A stretch of DNA of 64,000 nt from Roseovarius mucosus (GCF_002080415.1 NZ_CP020474.1:3981501-4045500); one strand, 5' to 3'; counted from the first letter of the stretch, positions 16,646-25,333 are shown. Translations and numbers: made by a program. The notes: generated by a model not told the origin, from the letters alone.

Positions 16646-17388
16646 TGTTCTTCCTTGATATGCTCGAGTGGGCTCGTCCCGCCCCATGTACCCCGTTCGC
16701 CAATCACGCGAAACCGGGCGTAAAGCTCTTCGCGAAACCAATCGCCGTCGCGCACGGCGGCGATGGCGCGGGCATGTGGGCCATCGCGGCGGGCGAAGTC
16801 TGCCATGCTTTGGCTGTCGGGCCAGATCGAGAATGTCACCTGATGCAGGAGAGGCACCTCTCCTACGCCGATCTTGAAGGCGACGTTGGGGTCGGCACCG
16901 ATCACGGCGCTGATATCGGGCACGCGCCGCCAGAATTTCAAGGCCTTGCGCGGGCGCACAGAGGCGCGTGTCAGCGCGGCAAGGGGGCCTTTCTCTACGG
17001 GTGTGGTGATCTCGAACGGCGTATCACCGGCCCATTGCCCGCGCACCGAAGTGGGGGAGAGAAAGAGCGTCCAGCTTTCGCTGGCGCGCGCGAGATAGCG
17101 GCGAAAGACGCCTGCGCCCTTGGTCTGCGCACGGGCTGTGGCGGCATCGGGCCAGACCGCGAGAATCGCATAGACACCGGTGTTGGGAATGGGGGTGAAC
17201 CCCTCGCCCGTGCCCGATCCCAGCAATTTCCAAAAGCCGATACCCGGCACGCCCGGCAGCATGAAGCGCGCAGCGCCCATCATCGTCAGCGCCCAGAGCC
17301 GGTCAATGCCGCGGGAAAAGCGAAAGAAGCTGAGGCTGACGGTTTGAATGGCACCGCTCCTTGAGGGACTGTAAGGCAAGTTTGACAT
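16642..17388 (-). CDS. crtA: Spheroidene monooxygenase
   Basis: The 248-residue protein has the CrtA core IQTVSLSFFRF, then DRLWALTMMGAARF. CrtA oxygenates spheroidene to spheroidenone under oxic conditions, giving the red ketocarotenoid of semiaerobic phototrophs. A longer reading using TTG at 17430 is rejected, because those bases form the TTGACA of the inferred crtA promoter. The ATG at 17388 leaves a short leader. It is first in crtA-bchI-bchD-bchO, joined by 4-base overlaps, and is divergent from crtI. The upstream PpsR-type palindrome implies repression by oxygen and light. Confidence 0.9.
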   Translation of the reverse strand: MSNLPYSPSRSGAIQTVSLSFFRFSRGIDRLWALTMMGAARFMLPGVPGIGFWKLLGSGTGEGFTPIPNTGVYAILAVWPDAATARAQTKGAGVFRRYLARASESWTLFLSPTSVRGQWAGDTPFEITTPVEKGPLAALTRASVRPRKALKFWRRVPDISAVIGADPNVAFKIGVGEVPLLHQVTFSIWPDSQSMADFARRDGPHARAIAAVRDGDWFREELYARFRVIGERGTWGGTSPLEHIKEEQ

Positions 17389-17394
17389 GGTTTT

Positions 17395-17459
17395 GACCCC
17401 AAGAAAAGAGGTGCGAGAAAGGATTGTCAATTAAACTAGACACCTGTAGTCTAAACCTA
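17395..17459. promoter_or_regulatory. Divergent crtA/crtI promoters with overlapping PpsR (CrtJ) site
   Basis: A perfect PpsR/CrtJ site, TGT-N12-ACA, runs from 17425 to 17442 (TGTCAATTAAACTAGACA). On the plus strand TTGTCA (17424-17429), a 17-base spacer and TAGTCT (17447-17452) form a sigma70-like promoter. It would start transcription at or next to the crtI ATG at 17459. On the minus strand TTGACA (17430-17425) with 17 bases to TTTTCT fits a crtA promoter. The repressor site covers both -35 elements. The promoter assignments are inference; the palindrome is directly visible. Confidence 0.7.
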
Positions 17460-19015
17460 TGTTGACAAGAGTCGATCCGCGCCTGATTGAACAGGCCACA
17501 CGCGCCGATGCCCCGCATGCGCTGGTCATTGGGGCAGGGTTGGGCGGTCTGGCCTCGGCCATGCGGCTTGGGGCCAAGGGATACCGGGTCACGGTTCTGG
17601 ATCGTCTGGATAGCCCCGGGGGGCGCGGCTCTAGTATCACCAAGGACGGGCACAGGTTTGATCTTGGGCCGACCATCGTGACCGTGCCGCAACTCTTTCG
17701 CGAACTCTGGGCCGCCTGTGGGAGGGATTTTGACACAGATGTCGATCTGCGCGCCCTTGATCCGTTCTATGAAATTCGCTGGCCGGATGGCAGCACCTTT
17801 ACCGCGCGGCAGGACCGCGATGCCATGCGCGCCGAGGTCTCTCGCCTCTCGCCGGGTGATCTGGCGGGCTATGACCGCTTCGTCAAGGATAGCGAGGCGC
17901 GGTATTGGTTCGGGTTCGAGGATCTGGGGCGCAGGTCAATGCACCGGCTGGGAGATCTGATCAAGGTCCTGCCAAAGTTCGCCTGGTTGCGGGCGGATCG
18001 GTCAGTCTATGCCCATGCGGCGGGGCGGATGAAAGACGAACGCCTGCGTATGGCGCTGTCGTTTCATCCGCTGTTCATCGGCGGTGATCCGTTCAACGTA
18101 ACGTCGATGTATGCGCTTGTGAGCCATCTCGAAGCGGCGTTTGGCGTGCATTATGCCATCGGTGGCGTCGATGCGATCGCCCGCGCCATGGTAGGCGTGA
18201 TCGAGGGACAGGGCGGGGTCATCCGGCAGGGGGCCGAGGTTGATGAAATCGTTATCAAAGAGGGCCGGGCCACGGGGGTGCGGCTAAGCGGCGGCGAAGT
18301 GATCAGCGCCGATATCGTGATCTCTAACGCCGATGCGGGCCATACCTATGATCATCTTTTGCGCAATCACAAAAAGCGGCGCTGGACCACGGCGCGACTG
18401 AAGCGGTCGCGCTGGTCGATGAGCCTGTTCGTCTGGTATTTCGGCACGACAGGCACGCGGGAGATGTGGCCCGATGCAGGCCATCACACCATTCTCAACG
18501 GTCCCCGATACAAAGGGCTGGTGCGCGACATCTTTCGGCGCGGCGTTCTGGCCGATGACATGAGCCTTTATGTGCACCGCCCCTCTGTGACCGATCCGGG
18601 TGTGGCGCCCGAAGGTGGCGATACGTTTTATGCGCTCAGCCCGGTGCCGCATCTGGGCCATTCAAATCCGGTGGATTGGGCCGTCGAAGCCGAGCCCTAT
18701 CGCCAAAAGGTGCAAAAGGTGCTGGAGGATCAGTTGCTTCCGGGGCTTGGGGCGCATCTGTCTGCCTCTGAGGTGTTCACGCCCGAGACATTCCGCGACC
18801 GATATCTTAGCCCGCATGGCGCTGGCTTTTCTATCGAGCCACGCATCCTGCAAAGCGCGTGGTTTAGGCCTCATAATGTCAGCGAAGAGGTGCGGGGCCT
18901 CTTTCTGGTGGGCGCGGGCACGCATCCCGGGGCTGGATTGCCGGGGGTGATTTCGAGCGCCGAAGTTCTGGCGCAACTGGTGCCGGATGCGGTGCCGGTC
19001 GGGGTGATGCCATGA
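17459..19015 (+). CDS. crtI: Phytoene desaturase
   Basis: The 518-residue FAD enzyme has the dinucleotide motif VIGAGLGGLASAMRLGAKGYRV at about residues 22-43, then SPGGRGSS. The C-terminal carotenoid desaturase signature is LFLVGAGTHPGAGLPGV. It desaturates phytoene to neurosporene or lycopene for the spheroidene pathway. The ATG at 17459 has no ribosome-binding site and may coincide with the transcription start, so a leaderless message is possible. It overlaps crtB by 4 bases. Confidence 0.95.
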   Translation: MLTRVDPRLIEQATRADAPHALVIGAGLGGLASAMRLGAKGYRVTVLDRLDSPGGRGSSITKDGHRFDLGPTIVTVPQLFRELWAACGRDFDTDVDLRALDPFYEIRWPDGSTFTARQDRDAMRAEVSRLSPGDLAGYDRFVKDSEARYWFGFEDLGRRSMHRLGDLIKVLPKFAWLRADRSVYAHAAGRMKDERLRMALSFHPLFIGGDPFNVTSMYALVSHLEAAFGVHYAIGGVDAIARAMVGVIEGQGGVIRQGAEVDEIVIKEGRATGVRLSGGEVISADIVISNADAGHTYDHLLRNHKKRRWTTARLKRSRWSMSLFVWYFGTTGTREMWPDAGHHTILNGPRYKGLVRDIFRRGVLADDMSLYVHRPSVTDPGVAPEGGDTFYALSPVPHLGHSNPVDWAVEAEPYRQKVQKVLEDQLLPGLGAHLSASEVFTPETFRDRYLSPHGAGFSIEPRILQSAWFRPHNVSEEVRGLFLVGAGTHPGAGLPGVISSAEVLAQLVPDAVPVGVMP

Positions 19016-20061
19016 TTGCGCCGCAGGATCTGGCGCATTGTACCGAGGCGATCCGCCATGGGTCGCGGTCTTTTCACGCCGCCTCCAAGCTCTTGCCGCG
19101 ACGGGTGCGTGATCCGGCCTTGGCGCTTTACGCGTTCTGCCGTCTGGCGGATGACGCGGTGGATGAGAATCGCGAAAAGGCGGCGGCGGTGCTGTCGCTG
19201 CATGAACGGTTGGATTTGGTCTATGCGGGCAGGCCCCGCAATGCGCCGGCTGATCGTGCCTTTGCCGCGATCATAGACGGGTTTGACATGCCACGTGCTT
19301 TGCCCGAAGCGCTGCTCGAAGGGTTGGCTTGGGATGCCGAAGGGCGCCGTTACGAGACCCTGTCAGAGCTGCGGGCCTATTCGGCGCGGGTCGCCTCTGC
19401 GGTGGGGGCGATGATGTGCGTGCTCATGCGGATGCGCGAGCGCGATGCTCTGGCGCGGGCCTGTGATCTGGGCGTGGCGATGCAATTGACCAATATCGCC
19501 CGAGACGTGGGCGAGGATGCGCGCGAAGGGCGGCTATACCTGCCGCTCGAGTGGCTGTCTGAGGCTGGCATGACGCCGGAGACCTTCTTGCGCACACCTG
19601 CCCCGGATGCCGAGGTGCGACGGATGGTGCGCCGCCTGCTGATGGAGGCGGACACGCTTTATGCCCGCTCTGAGGCGGGGATTGCTGTGCTGCCACTTTC
19701 TGCGCGGCCCGGAATTTATGCCGCGCGCTATATCTACGCGGGCATCGGCGCGCAGGTGCGCGGCGCAGGCCACGACAGTATCACGCGCCGCGCGCGCACC
19801 AATGGCACGCAAAAACTGGGCTGGTTGATGCTGGCGCTGCTGCGGGCGGCGGGCAGTGTGATCCTGCCCGGCTCGCCCGTGATCTATGCCAAGGCGCTGC
19901 CCGAAACGGAATATCTGGTGCGTGCTGCGGCACAGGACGCACCGCGCGCCGCCGATTGGAGCGATACGCTCTATGAGGCGCTGGCGCGTCTTAAAGCGCA
20001 GGACGTCGCGCGCGAAGCGGGCTTGAGCCGAGATGTCGGGCGGGTTAGAGAGACCGCATGA
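19012..20061 (+). CDS. crtB: Phytoene synthase
   Basis: The 349-residue trans-isoprenyl diphosphate synthase has the first Asp-rich motif ADDAVDE (D47, D48, D51) and the second ARDVGEDAREGRLYLP (D165, D169). It condenses two geranylgeranyl diphosphates to phytoene. It is co-translated with crtI upstream and tspO downstream through 4-base overlaps, the standard crtIB-tspO arrangement of Rhodobacteraceae. Confidence 0.95.
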   Translation: MIAPQDLAHCTEAIRHGSRSFHAASKLLPRRVRDPALALYAFCRLADDAVDENREKAAAVLSLHERLDLVYAGRPRNAPADRAFAAIIDGFDMPRALPEALLEGLAWDAEGRRYETLSELRAYSARVASAVGAMMCVLMRMRERDALARACDLGVAMQLTNIARDVGEDAREGRLYLPLEWLSEAGMTPETFLRTPAPDAEVRRMVRRLLMEADTLYARSEAGIAVLPLSARPGIYAARYIYAGIGAQVRGAGHDSITRRARTNGTQKLGWLMLALLRAAGSVILPGSPVIYAKALPETEYLVRAAAQDAPRAADWSDTLYEALARLKAQDVAREAGLSRDVGRVRETA

Positions 20062-20519
20062 TATGGCTCATTTTCGGGATTTTTCTGGCGGCTTGTTTCG
20101 CAGCAGGCTCGACAGGCGGGCTGTTTCCGCCGGGCGATTGGTATGACCGGCTGAAAAAGCCGTGGTGGACGCCGCCCAACTGGTTGTTTCCGGTGGCTTG
20201 GACCACGCTTTATATCTGCATGGCGGCGGCAGGGGCGCGGGTGGCGGTAAGCCCCGACAACGGCATTGCTATGGCGCTCTGGTCGTTGCAAATCGCGCTG
20301 AACGGGCTGTGGACGCCGGTCTTTTTCGGGCTGCAACGGATGCGGTTAGGGCTGATTGTGCTCTGCGCACTTTGGGCTTCGGTGGCGCTCACATTGGTGG
20401 CGCTCTGGTCGGTAGACTGGATCGCGGGGCTGCTCTTTGTGCCCTATCTGACATGGGTCAGCGTGGCGGGCATGCTCAATCTTGCGGTGCTGCGGCTGAA
20501 CCCGGATGCGGCGCGGTAA
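20058..20519 (+). CDS. tspO: TspO/MBR family tryptophan-rich sensory protein
   Basis: The 153-residue protein has five hydrophobic segments and the family signature WYDRLKKPWWTPPNWLFPVAWTTLY near the N-terminus. In Rhodobacter TspO is an outer-membrane tetrapyrrole-binding protein that tunes expression of photosynthesis genes in response to oxygen. It overlaps the crtB stop by 4 bases and ends the operon. In classic clusters crtC and further photosynthesis genes lie nearby; here the next gene is unrelated. Confidence 0.93.
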   Translation: MIWLIFGIFLAACFAAGSTGGLFPPGDWYDRLKKPWWTPPNWLFPVAWTTLYICMAAAGARVAVSPDNGIAMALWSLQIALNGLWTPVFFGLQRMRLGLIVLCALWASVALTLVALWSVDWIAGLLFVPYLTWVSVAGMLNLAVLRLNPDAAR

Positions 20520-20616
20520 CCTGCTTTGCAATTCACAACCGGGCTCTGCACAGAAAAGCCCTATCCTATGGCCGTGAAATTGCTCTAGGCTCTCCCGAAA
20601 AGGGAGGAAGGGCACC

Positions 20617-21426
20617 ATGCCGCAGAACGAGGTCAAGCCGCTGGGCGTGCCGGAGATGGGCGATGTCCGTTTTGACATGCTGGCAGAGGCGCTGCGCCGG
20701 GGCTGGGCGGATATGCGCCGCGCGCCGGGCTTTGCGGTGATCTTTGCCGGGGTTTATGTGGGAATCGGGCTGATTCTTGCGTGGATTACATGGGTTACGG
20801 GCAAAAGTTACTGGCTGATCTTTGCTGCTGTGGGCTTTCCCTTGGTGGGGCCTTTCGCGGCGGTGGGGCTCTACGAAGTCAGCCATCGCCTGAGCATGGG
20901 GCGGGCGCTGGTGGCGTCAGAGATTTTCGGCGTCATCGCCCATCAGAGACGGCGGCAATTGCCTTCGATCTGCGCCATCATCATCATGGTGTTCCTGTTC
21001 TGGTTCTTTCTGGCGCATATGATTTTCGCCCTGTTCCTGGGGCTATCGACCATGACCAATGTCTCAAGCTCGCTGGAGGTCTATTTCACGCCGGAGGGGC
21101 TGAGCATGTTGGCGGTGGGCACAGGCGTGGGCGCGGTCTTTGCCCTGTTGCTGTATAGCCTGACGGTGGTGTCGCTGCCCCTGTTGCTGGACCGGGAGGT
21201 TGATTTTGTTACCGCGATGCTGACAAGCCTGCGGGTGGTGATCGAAAATCCGCTGCCGATGCTGGTCTGGGCGGCCCTAGTGGCGGGGCTGACATTTCTG
21301 GCGATGTTGCCTGCGTTTCTGGGGCTTTTCTTTGCGCTGCCGCTCTTGGGCCATGCGACATGGCATCTCTATACGCTGATTTGCGAGGCGGGGGGCGCTG
21401 CCCCCCGGACCCCCTGGAGTATTTGA
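20617..21426 (+). CDS. DUF2189 family integral membrane protein
   Basis: The 269-residue protein has a soluble start (MPQNEVKPLGVPEMG) and about six membrane segments. It matches the DUF2189 family, in which a RRGWADMRRAPGFAVIFAGV-like segment leads the first helix. Function is unknown. The ribosome site GGAGGAAGG is partly in a hairpin (CTCCC-gaaaa-GGGAG, 20592-20606). The last dozen or so codons, from GGAAPRTPWSI backwards, are supplied by a dispersed repeat, so the native C-terminus may have been altered by repeat insertion. It lies downstream of tspO with a 97-base gap and may be independently transcribed. Confidence 0.8.
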   Translation: MPQNEVKPLGVPEMGDVRFDMLAEALRRGWADMRRAPGFAVIFAGVYVGIGLILAWITWVTGKSYWLIFAAVGFPLVGPFAAVGLYEVSHRLSMGRALVASEIFGVIAHQRRRQLPSICAIIIMVFLFWFFLAHMIFALFLGLSTMTNVSSSLEVYFTPEGLSMLAVGTGVGAVFALLLYSLTVVSLPLLLDREVDFVTAMLTSLRVVIENPLPMLVWAALVAGLTFLAMLPAFLGLFFALPLLGHATWHLYTLICEAGGAAPRTPWSI

Positions 21427-21439
21427 GCCATAAAGAAAC
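21390..21439 (+). repeat. Dispersed GTATTT 3'-end repeat, copy 2, overlapping a CDS end
   Basis: The hairpin GGGGGGC-gct-GCCCCCC (21390-21406) is followed by GGACCCCCTGGAGTATTTG, then AGCCATAAAGAAACG. It matches copy 3 at 25680-25727 in both the hairpin and the GTATTT part. The DUF2189 stop codon (21424-21426) is inside it. Such sequences are common at 3' gene ends in this family of bacteria and may act as terminators. Confidence 0.7.
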
Positions 21440-21451
21440 GGGGTGGGCGCG

Positions 21452-21664
21452 CTATGCCTCGCGACCATGGGCGACAAGGCGGGCGTGAAGAGGCGTGGCC
21501 TCGAGCGCCCCGGCTTCGAGTGCGAAGATATAGGCATGGGTGAGAAAAAAGCAGGCGGCATCAAGCGTATTGGCCCGGTCCGCCGCCTGCGTATAGAGCG
21601 AGATCAGCGCTGCCCGGTCGCCTGTTGCATGGGCGCGGATCATCGCACTGTCGAGATCAGTCAT
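21452..21664 (-). CDS. Small hypothetical protein co-translated with Rieske oxygenase
   Basis: The 70-residue helical protein starts MTDLDSAMIRAHATGD, with its ATG overlapping the stop of the Rieske oxygenase (ATGA). It ends HARLVAHGREA. I recognise no named domain; the Ala/Leu-rich helices resemble a small tetratricopeptide-like or helical-bundle partner. The tight coupling suggests a role with the oxygenase, for example stability or assembly. An upstream in-frame extension would run into the oxygenase gene and is not used. Confidence 0.65.
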   Translation of the reverse strand: MTDLDSAMIRAHATGDRAALISLYTQAADRANTLDAACFFLTHAYIFALEAGALEATPLHARLVAHGREA

Positions 21665-22818
21665 TCCGCCGCGCGGCCCATGGCGCGATGTGCCTCGACG
21701 CGGCCTGCGACCCAATCGTGAAAGCAATGCGTGGGGCTATCCATCACCGGAGAGAAACGCCCGCCGTCGAAATAGGGGGCGTGGCGGCCGCGCTGCATGC
21801 CTTCGACGACAAAGATATCCTCTTCGAACACGGTTTTCCAAAGCTGGGTATTGCGCAGGCGTAGCCCACCATCGGCATTGGGAACCGAGTAATAGAGGTG
21901 GATATGTTCGACGGTGCGCTCGGGGCCCTTCGGCTCTAGTATGATGACAAAAGCGTGGTCGCGGTGCACGCCCAAAAGGACGTTGGGGTAGGCCGCGACA
22001 TATTCGGCCTGTTCGTTCCATTTCGCGCCCACTTCGGCGAAATCAGGGAAGGTCTGGCCGGCTTCATTGGTCAATTGGCGGTAGACCATGGTGCCCTGAC
22101 CCGAATACGCGCCCGGTTTCTCGATGTGGTAATGATCTTCGAGCCGGGAATAGCTGTTGAGGCCGGGGTGGACCCAAGGCAGGTGATAGCTCTCACAGTA
22201 ATTTTCGACGGCGAGCTTCCAGTTCGTTTGCACCTCAAGCGTAAAGCGGCTGTCAGCACCGCCATGATAGACCGGCAGATCGAATTCACCCCAGCGGGCG
22301 ATGAGATCGGCCATGGCCACCTCGAACGCGGGGGCATCGCCCGAGACATTGATCCAGACCACATCGCGCCAGATATGGCTGCGAATCTCGGTCAGGCCCA
22401 ACTCGTCGCGCTTGATGCTGGCGTGGGTGTTATGCCCCGGTCCGCCGACATGCGGGGTAGAGACCAATGCGCCCTTGGTGGAATAGCACCACGAATGATA
22501 GGGGCAGCGGATGGCCCCCTCGATCTTGCGCGGTTCCTCGACAAGGATCATGCCGCGATGGCGGCAGATATTCTGGAAAACGCGGACCTCACCGTCCTTG
22601 TCGCGCAAAAGCAGGAGCGGCATGCCAAGAAATTCCAGCGGCTTGGCGTCACCCGGTTCCGGCACATCGGCCCCCACGGCAAGCCCAGCCCATTGGCTGA
22701 AGAGAAGCGCATGCTTTTCTTCCTCAAACACGGCGGGGTCGATGTAATGGGCGTTGGGCAGGCCGTTGGCCTGCTCTACGGGCGTGCGGACATTCGTGAG
22801 ATCAGTCAGCGCGGGCAT
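21661..22818 (-). CDS. Rieske non-heme iron oxygenase alpha subunit
   Basis: The 385-residue protein from the ATG at 22818 has a Rieske [2Fe-2S] site C85-x-H87 / C105-x2-H108 (CRHRG, CPYHSW) and a C-terminal catalytic domain. The mononuclear iron motif is NYCESYHLPWVHPGL (two His and neighbouring acid). The architecture is that of aromatic-ring hydroxylases and of quaternary-amine oxygenases (CntA/GbcA-like), which oxidise small trimethylammonium compounds. The distant mttB gene makes the second idea attractive, but sequence alone does not decide. No reductase gene is adjacent. It overlaps a 70-residue small gene downstream. Confidence 0.85.
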   Translation of the reverse strand: MPALTDLTNVRTPVEQANGLPNAHYIDPAVFEEEKHALLFSQWAGLAVGADVPEPGDAKPLEFLGMPLLLLRDKDGEVRVFQNICRHRGMILVEEPRKIEGAIRCPYHSWCYSTKGALVSTPHVGGPGHNTHASIKRDELGLTEIRSHIWRDVVWINVSGDAPAFEVAMADLIARWGEFDLPVYHGGADSRFTLEVQTNWKLAVENYCESYHLPWVHPGLNSYSRLEDHYHIEKPGAYSGQGTMVYRQLTNEAGQTFPDFAEVGAKWNEQAEYVAAYPNVLLGVHRDHAFVIILEPKGPERTVEHIHLYYSVPNADGGLRLRNTQLWKTVFEEDIFVVEGMQRGRHAPYFDGGRFSPVMDSPTHCFHDWVAGRVEAHRAMGRAAE

Positions 22819-22932
22819 TGGGCGTCTCCGGGGTTGGGGCTGGCGCATACTCTGCCAGAGCCCCAACCTCGAACGCGCCTATCTGCGACGCGGCGCGTCT
22901 ATCCCGCGACAAGCCTGCGATTGTGGCCCCTG

Positions 22933-23493
22933 TCAGAGACCGCGCGGCAGGGCGGCCACGCCGGTGCGGGCCATTTCCACCAGACCCAGAGGACGCATCA
23001 ACTCGGCGAAGGCGTCGATTTTTTCAGGCGCGCCGGTGATTTCAAACACAAAGCTGGTGAGCGTGCTGTCCACGGCATTGGCGCGGAAGATATCGGCCAG
23101 ACGCAGCGCCTCGACGCGCTTGTCGCCGCTGCCCTCGACCTTGAGCAGCGCCAATTCGCGCTCGACGCTGAGGCCTTCCACGGTAAGGTCATTGACCTTG
23201 TGCACGGGCACGATACGGCCAAGCTGCGCCTTGATCTGTTCGATCACCTGCGGCGTGCCGGTGGTCACGATGGTGATCCGGCTGGTGTGGCCGGTATGGT
23301 CCACCTCGGCCACTGTCAGGCTGTCGATGTTATAGCCTCGGCCGGAAAAAAGACCGATGACACGGGCCAGAACGCCGGGTTCGTTATCGACCAGAACCGC
23401 CAAAGTATGGGTTTCCTGCACATCCGAAAAGGTTGGGCGCAGGTTATAGGCGGAGTGTTTGGACGAGCCTTTTTTGATTTGCAGGGGGGACAT
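22933..23493 (-). CDS. ilvH: Acetolactate synthase small (regulatory) subunit
   Basis: The 186-residue protein has an N-terminal ACT domain, HTLAVLVDNEPGVLARVIGLFSGRGYNI, which binds valine for feedback inhibition. The C-terminal domain contacts the catalytic subunit (GGTPQVIEQIKAQL-like and KVNDLT segments). It follows ilvI by 85 bases on the same strand and is co-expressed with it under leader-peptide attenuation. Confidence 0.95.
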   Translation of the reverse strand: MSPLQIKKGSSKHSAYNLRPTFSDVQETHTLAVLVDNEPGVLARVIGLFSGRGYNIDSLTVAEVDHTGHTSRITIVTTGTPQVIEQIKAQLGRIVPVHKVNDLTVEGLSVERELALLKVEGSGDKRVEALRLADIFRANAVDSTLTSFVFEITGAPEKIDAFAELMRPLGLVEMARTGVAALPRGL

Positions 23494-23578
23494 TATGCAG
23501 TTCCTTCTTGTCGGGCTTTGGCGGCTGTTGGGTGGGCGCCCACCCTAGGGGATGGGCGCAGGATGGGTGAACCCACCA

Positions 23579-25333
23579 TCACACCAGAACGGCACCGCCC
23601 TCTTTGATGGCGTCCTTGGTCGAGGCCTCACCCAAAATCATCTTGTTATGCGGCTCGCCGGACGGGATCATCGGGAAGCAGTTTTCATGCTTTTCCACGA
23701 GGCAATCAAAAATCACCGGCCCGTCATAATTGAGCATTTCCATGATCGCGTCATCAAGATCGGCAGGGTCGTTGCACAGGATGCCCTTGGCCCCAAAGGC
23801 CTCGGCCAGTTTTACGAAATCGGGCAAGGATTCCGACCAGCTTGAGGAGTAGCGCTCTCCGTGCAGCAATTCCTGCCATTGACGGACCATGCCCAAACGC
23901 TCGTTGTTGAGGATGAACTGTTTGACGGGCAGGTGGTACTGCATCGCCGTGCCCATTTCCTGCATGTTCATCAGCCAAGACGCCTCGCCCGCGACATTGA
24001 TCACGAGCGCCTCGGGATGGGCGATCTGGACGCCGATAGAGGCCGGAAAGCCGTATCCCATGGTGCCAAGCCCGCCAGAGGTCATCCAGCGGTTCGGATC
24101 GTTAAAGCCGAGATACTGCGCCGCCCACATCTGATGCTGGCCCACCTCGGTGCAGATATAGCGGTCGTGATCTTTGGTCAGCGCTTCGAGCCGGGCAAGC
24201 GCGTATTGCGGTTTGATGGTCTTGCCCTTTTGGGTGAACTTGAGGCAGTCCACCTTTTTCCACTCATTGATGCGCTCCCACCATTTGGCGATTGCCTCAC
24301 GGTTGACCTTGGCACCGCGCGCCTTCCAAACCTCGAGCACATCGGACAGAACATTGGCGATGTCGCCGACAATCGGAATATCGGCGCGGATCACCTTGTT
24401 GATCGACGAGGGGTCGATGTCGATATGCGCCTTGATGCTATCCGGGCTAAAGGCATCGAGCCTGCCGGTGATCCGGTCGTCAAAGCGCGCGCCGATGTTG
24501 ATCATGAGGTCGCAGCCATGCATGGTCATGTTGGCCTCATAAAGCCCGTGCATGCCCAGCATGCCGATCCAGTTCTTGCCATTGGCAGGATAGGCCCCCA
24601 GACCCATCAGGGTGGATGTGGTGGGGATGCCGGTCGCTTCGACCAATTCGCGCAAGAGGCGCGTGGCCTCTGGGCCAGAGTTGATGACACCGCCACCGGT
24701 ATAGAACACGGGGCGCTTGGCCTTTTCCAAGGCCGCGACCAGATCGGTGATGCCTTCGATGTCGCCTTTTACGCGGGGCTGGTAATGCGACACGCGCGCC
24801 TGATGCGGTGCCGTATAGGTGGACGAGGCGAATTGGACGTCCTTCGGGATATCGACCAGAACCGGGCCGGGGCGGCCGGTGGTCGCAACATGAAACGCCT
24901 GATGCAGCGTATCCGCCAAGCGGGCGGTGTCGCTTACCAGCCAGTTATGCTTGGTGCAGGGGCGGGTAATGCCGACGGTATCGGCCTCTTGAAAGGCATC
25001 ATTGCCGATCATGAAGGTTGGCACCTGCCCGGTCAGCACCACCAGCGGGATGGAATCCATCAACGCATCAGTCAGGCCTGTCACCGCGTTGGTTGCCCCC
25101 GGACCAGAGGTGACAAGCACCACGCCCGGTTTGCCGGTCGAGCGCGCATAGCCTTCGGCGGCATGCACTGCGGCCTGCTCGTGACGCACCAGAATGTGGC
25201 GGATGTCATTTTGCTGAAAGATTTCGTCGTAAATGGGTAGTACGGCACCGCCGGGATACCCGAATACGACATCCACGCCCTGATCCTTGAGGGCTTGGAC
25301 CACCATTTTCGCTCCGGTCATCTGACGTGTCAT
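23579..25333 (-). CDS. ilvI: Acetolactate synthase large (catalytic) subunit
   Basis: The 584-residue ThDP enzyme has the catalytic Glu region RHEQAAVHAAEGYARS and the central FAD-binding domain. The C-terminal ThDP motif region GLGTMGYGFPASIG is followed by the conserved MVRQWQELLH. It condenses two pyruvates to acetolactate, or pyruvate with 2-ketobutyrate, in valine, leucine and isoleucine synthesis. The frame opens to 25402, but the ATG at 25333 (MTRQMTGAKMV) fits the family and lies after the attenuator. It forms an operon with ilvH. Confidence 0.96.
   Translation of the reverse strand: MTRQMTGAKMVVQALKDQGVDVVFGYPGGAVLPIYDEIFQQNDIRHILVRHEQAAVHAAEGYARSTGKPGVVLVTSGPGATNAVTGLTDALMDSIPLVVLTGQVPTFMIGNDAFQEADTVGITRPCTKHNWLVSDTARLADTLHQAFHVATTGRPGPVLVDIPKDVQFASSTYTAPHQARVSHYQPRVKGDIEGITDLVAALEKAKRPVFYTGGGVINSGPEATRLLRELVEATGIPTTSTLMGLGAYPANGKNWIGMLGMHGLYEANMTMHGCDLMINIGARFDDRITGRLDAFSPDSIKAHIDIDPSSINKVIRADIPIVGDIANVLSDVLEVWKARGAKVNREAIAKWWERINEWKKVDCLKFTQKGKTIKPQYALARLEALTKDHDRYICTEVGQHQMWAAQYLGFNDPNRWMTSGGLGTMGYGFPASIGVQIAHPEALVINVAGEASWLMNMQEMGTAMQYHLPVKQFILNNERLGMVRQWQELLHGERYSSSWSESLPDFVKLAEAFGAKGILCNDPADLDDAIMEMLNYDGPVIFDCLVEKHENCFPMIPSGEPHNKMILGEASTKDAIKEGGAVLV

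Noticed and set aside
17389..17430. Longer crtA start at TTG 17430
   Set aside because: The TTG lies in the inferred -35 element TTGACA and in the PpsR palindrome.
21955..23607. 550-codon plus-strand frame across the Rieske oxygenase and ilvH genes
   Set aside because: It crosses two well supported genes on the opposite strand and shows no domain.
23861..25240. 459-codon plus-strand open frame opposite ilvI
   Set aside because: It is antisense to a strongly conserved acetolactate synthase and has low-complexity Arg/Gly/His-rich composition typical of shadow frames in GC-rich DNA.
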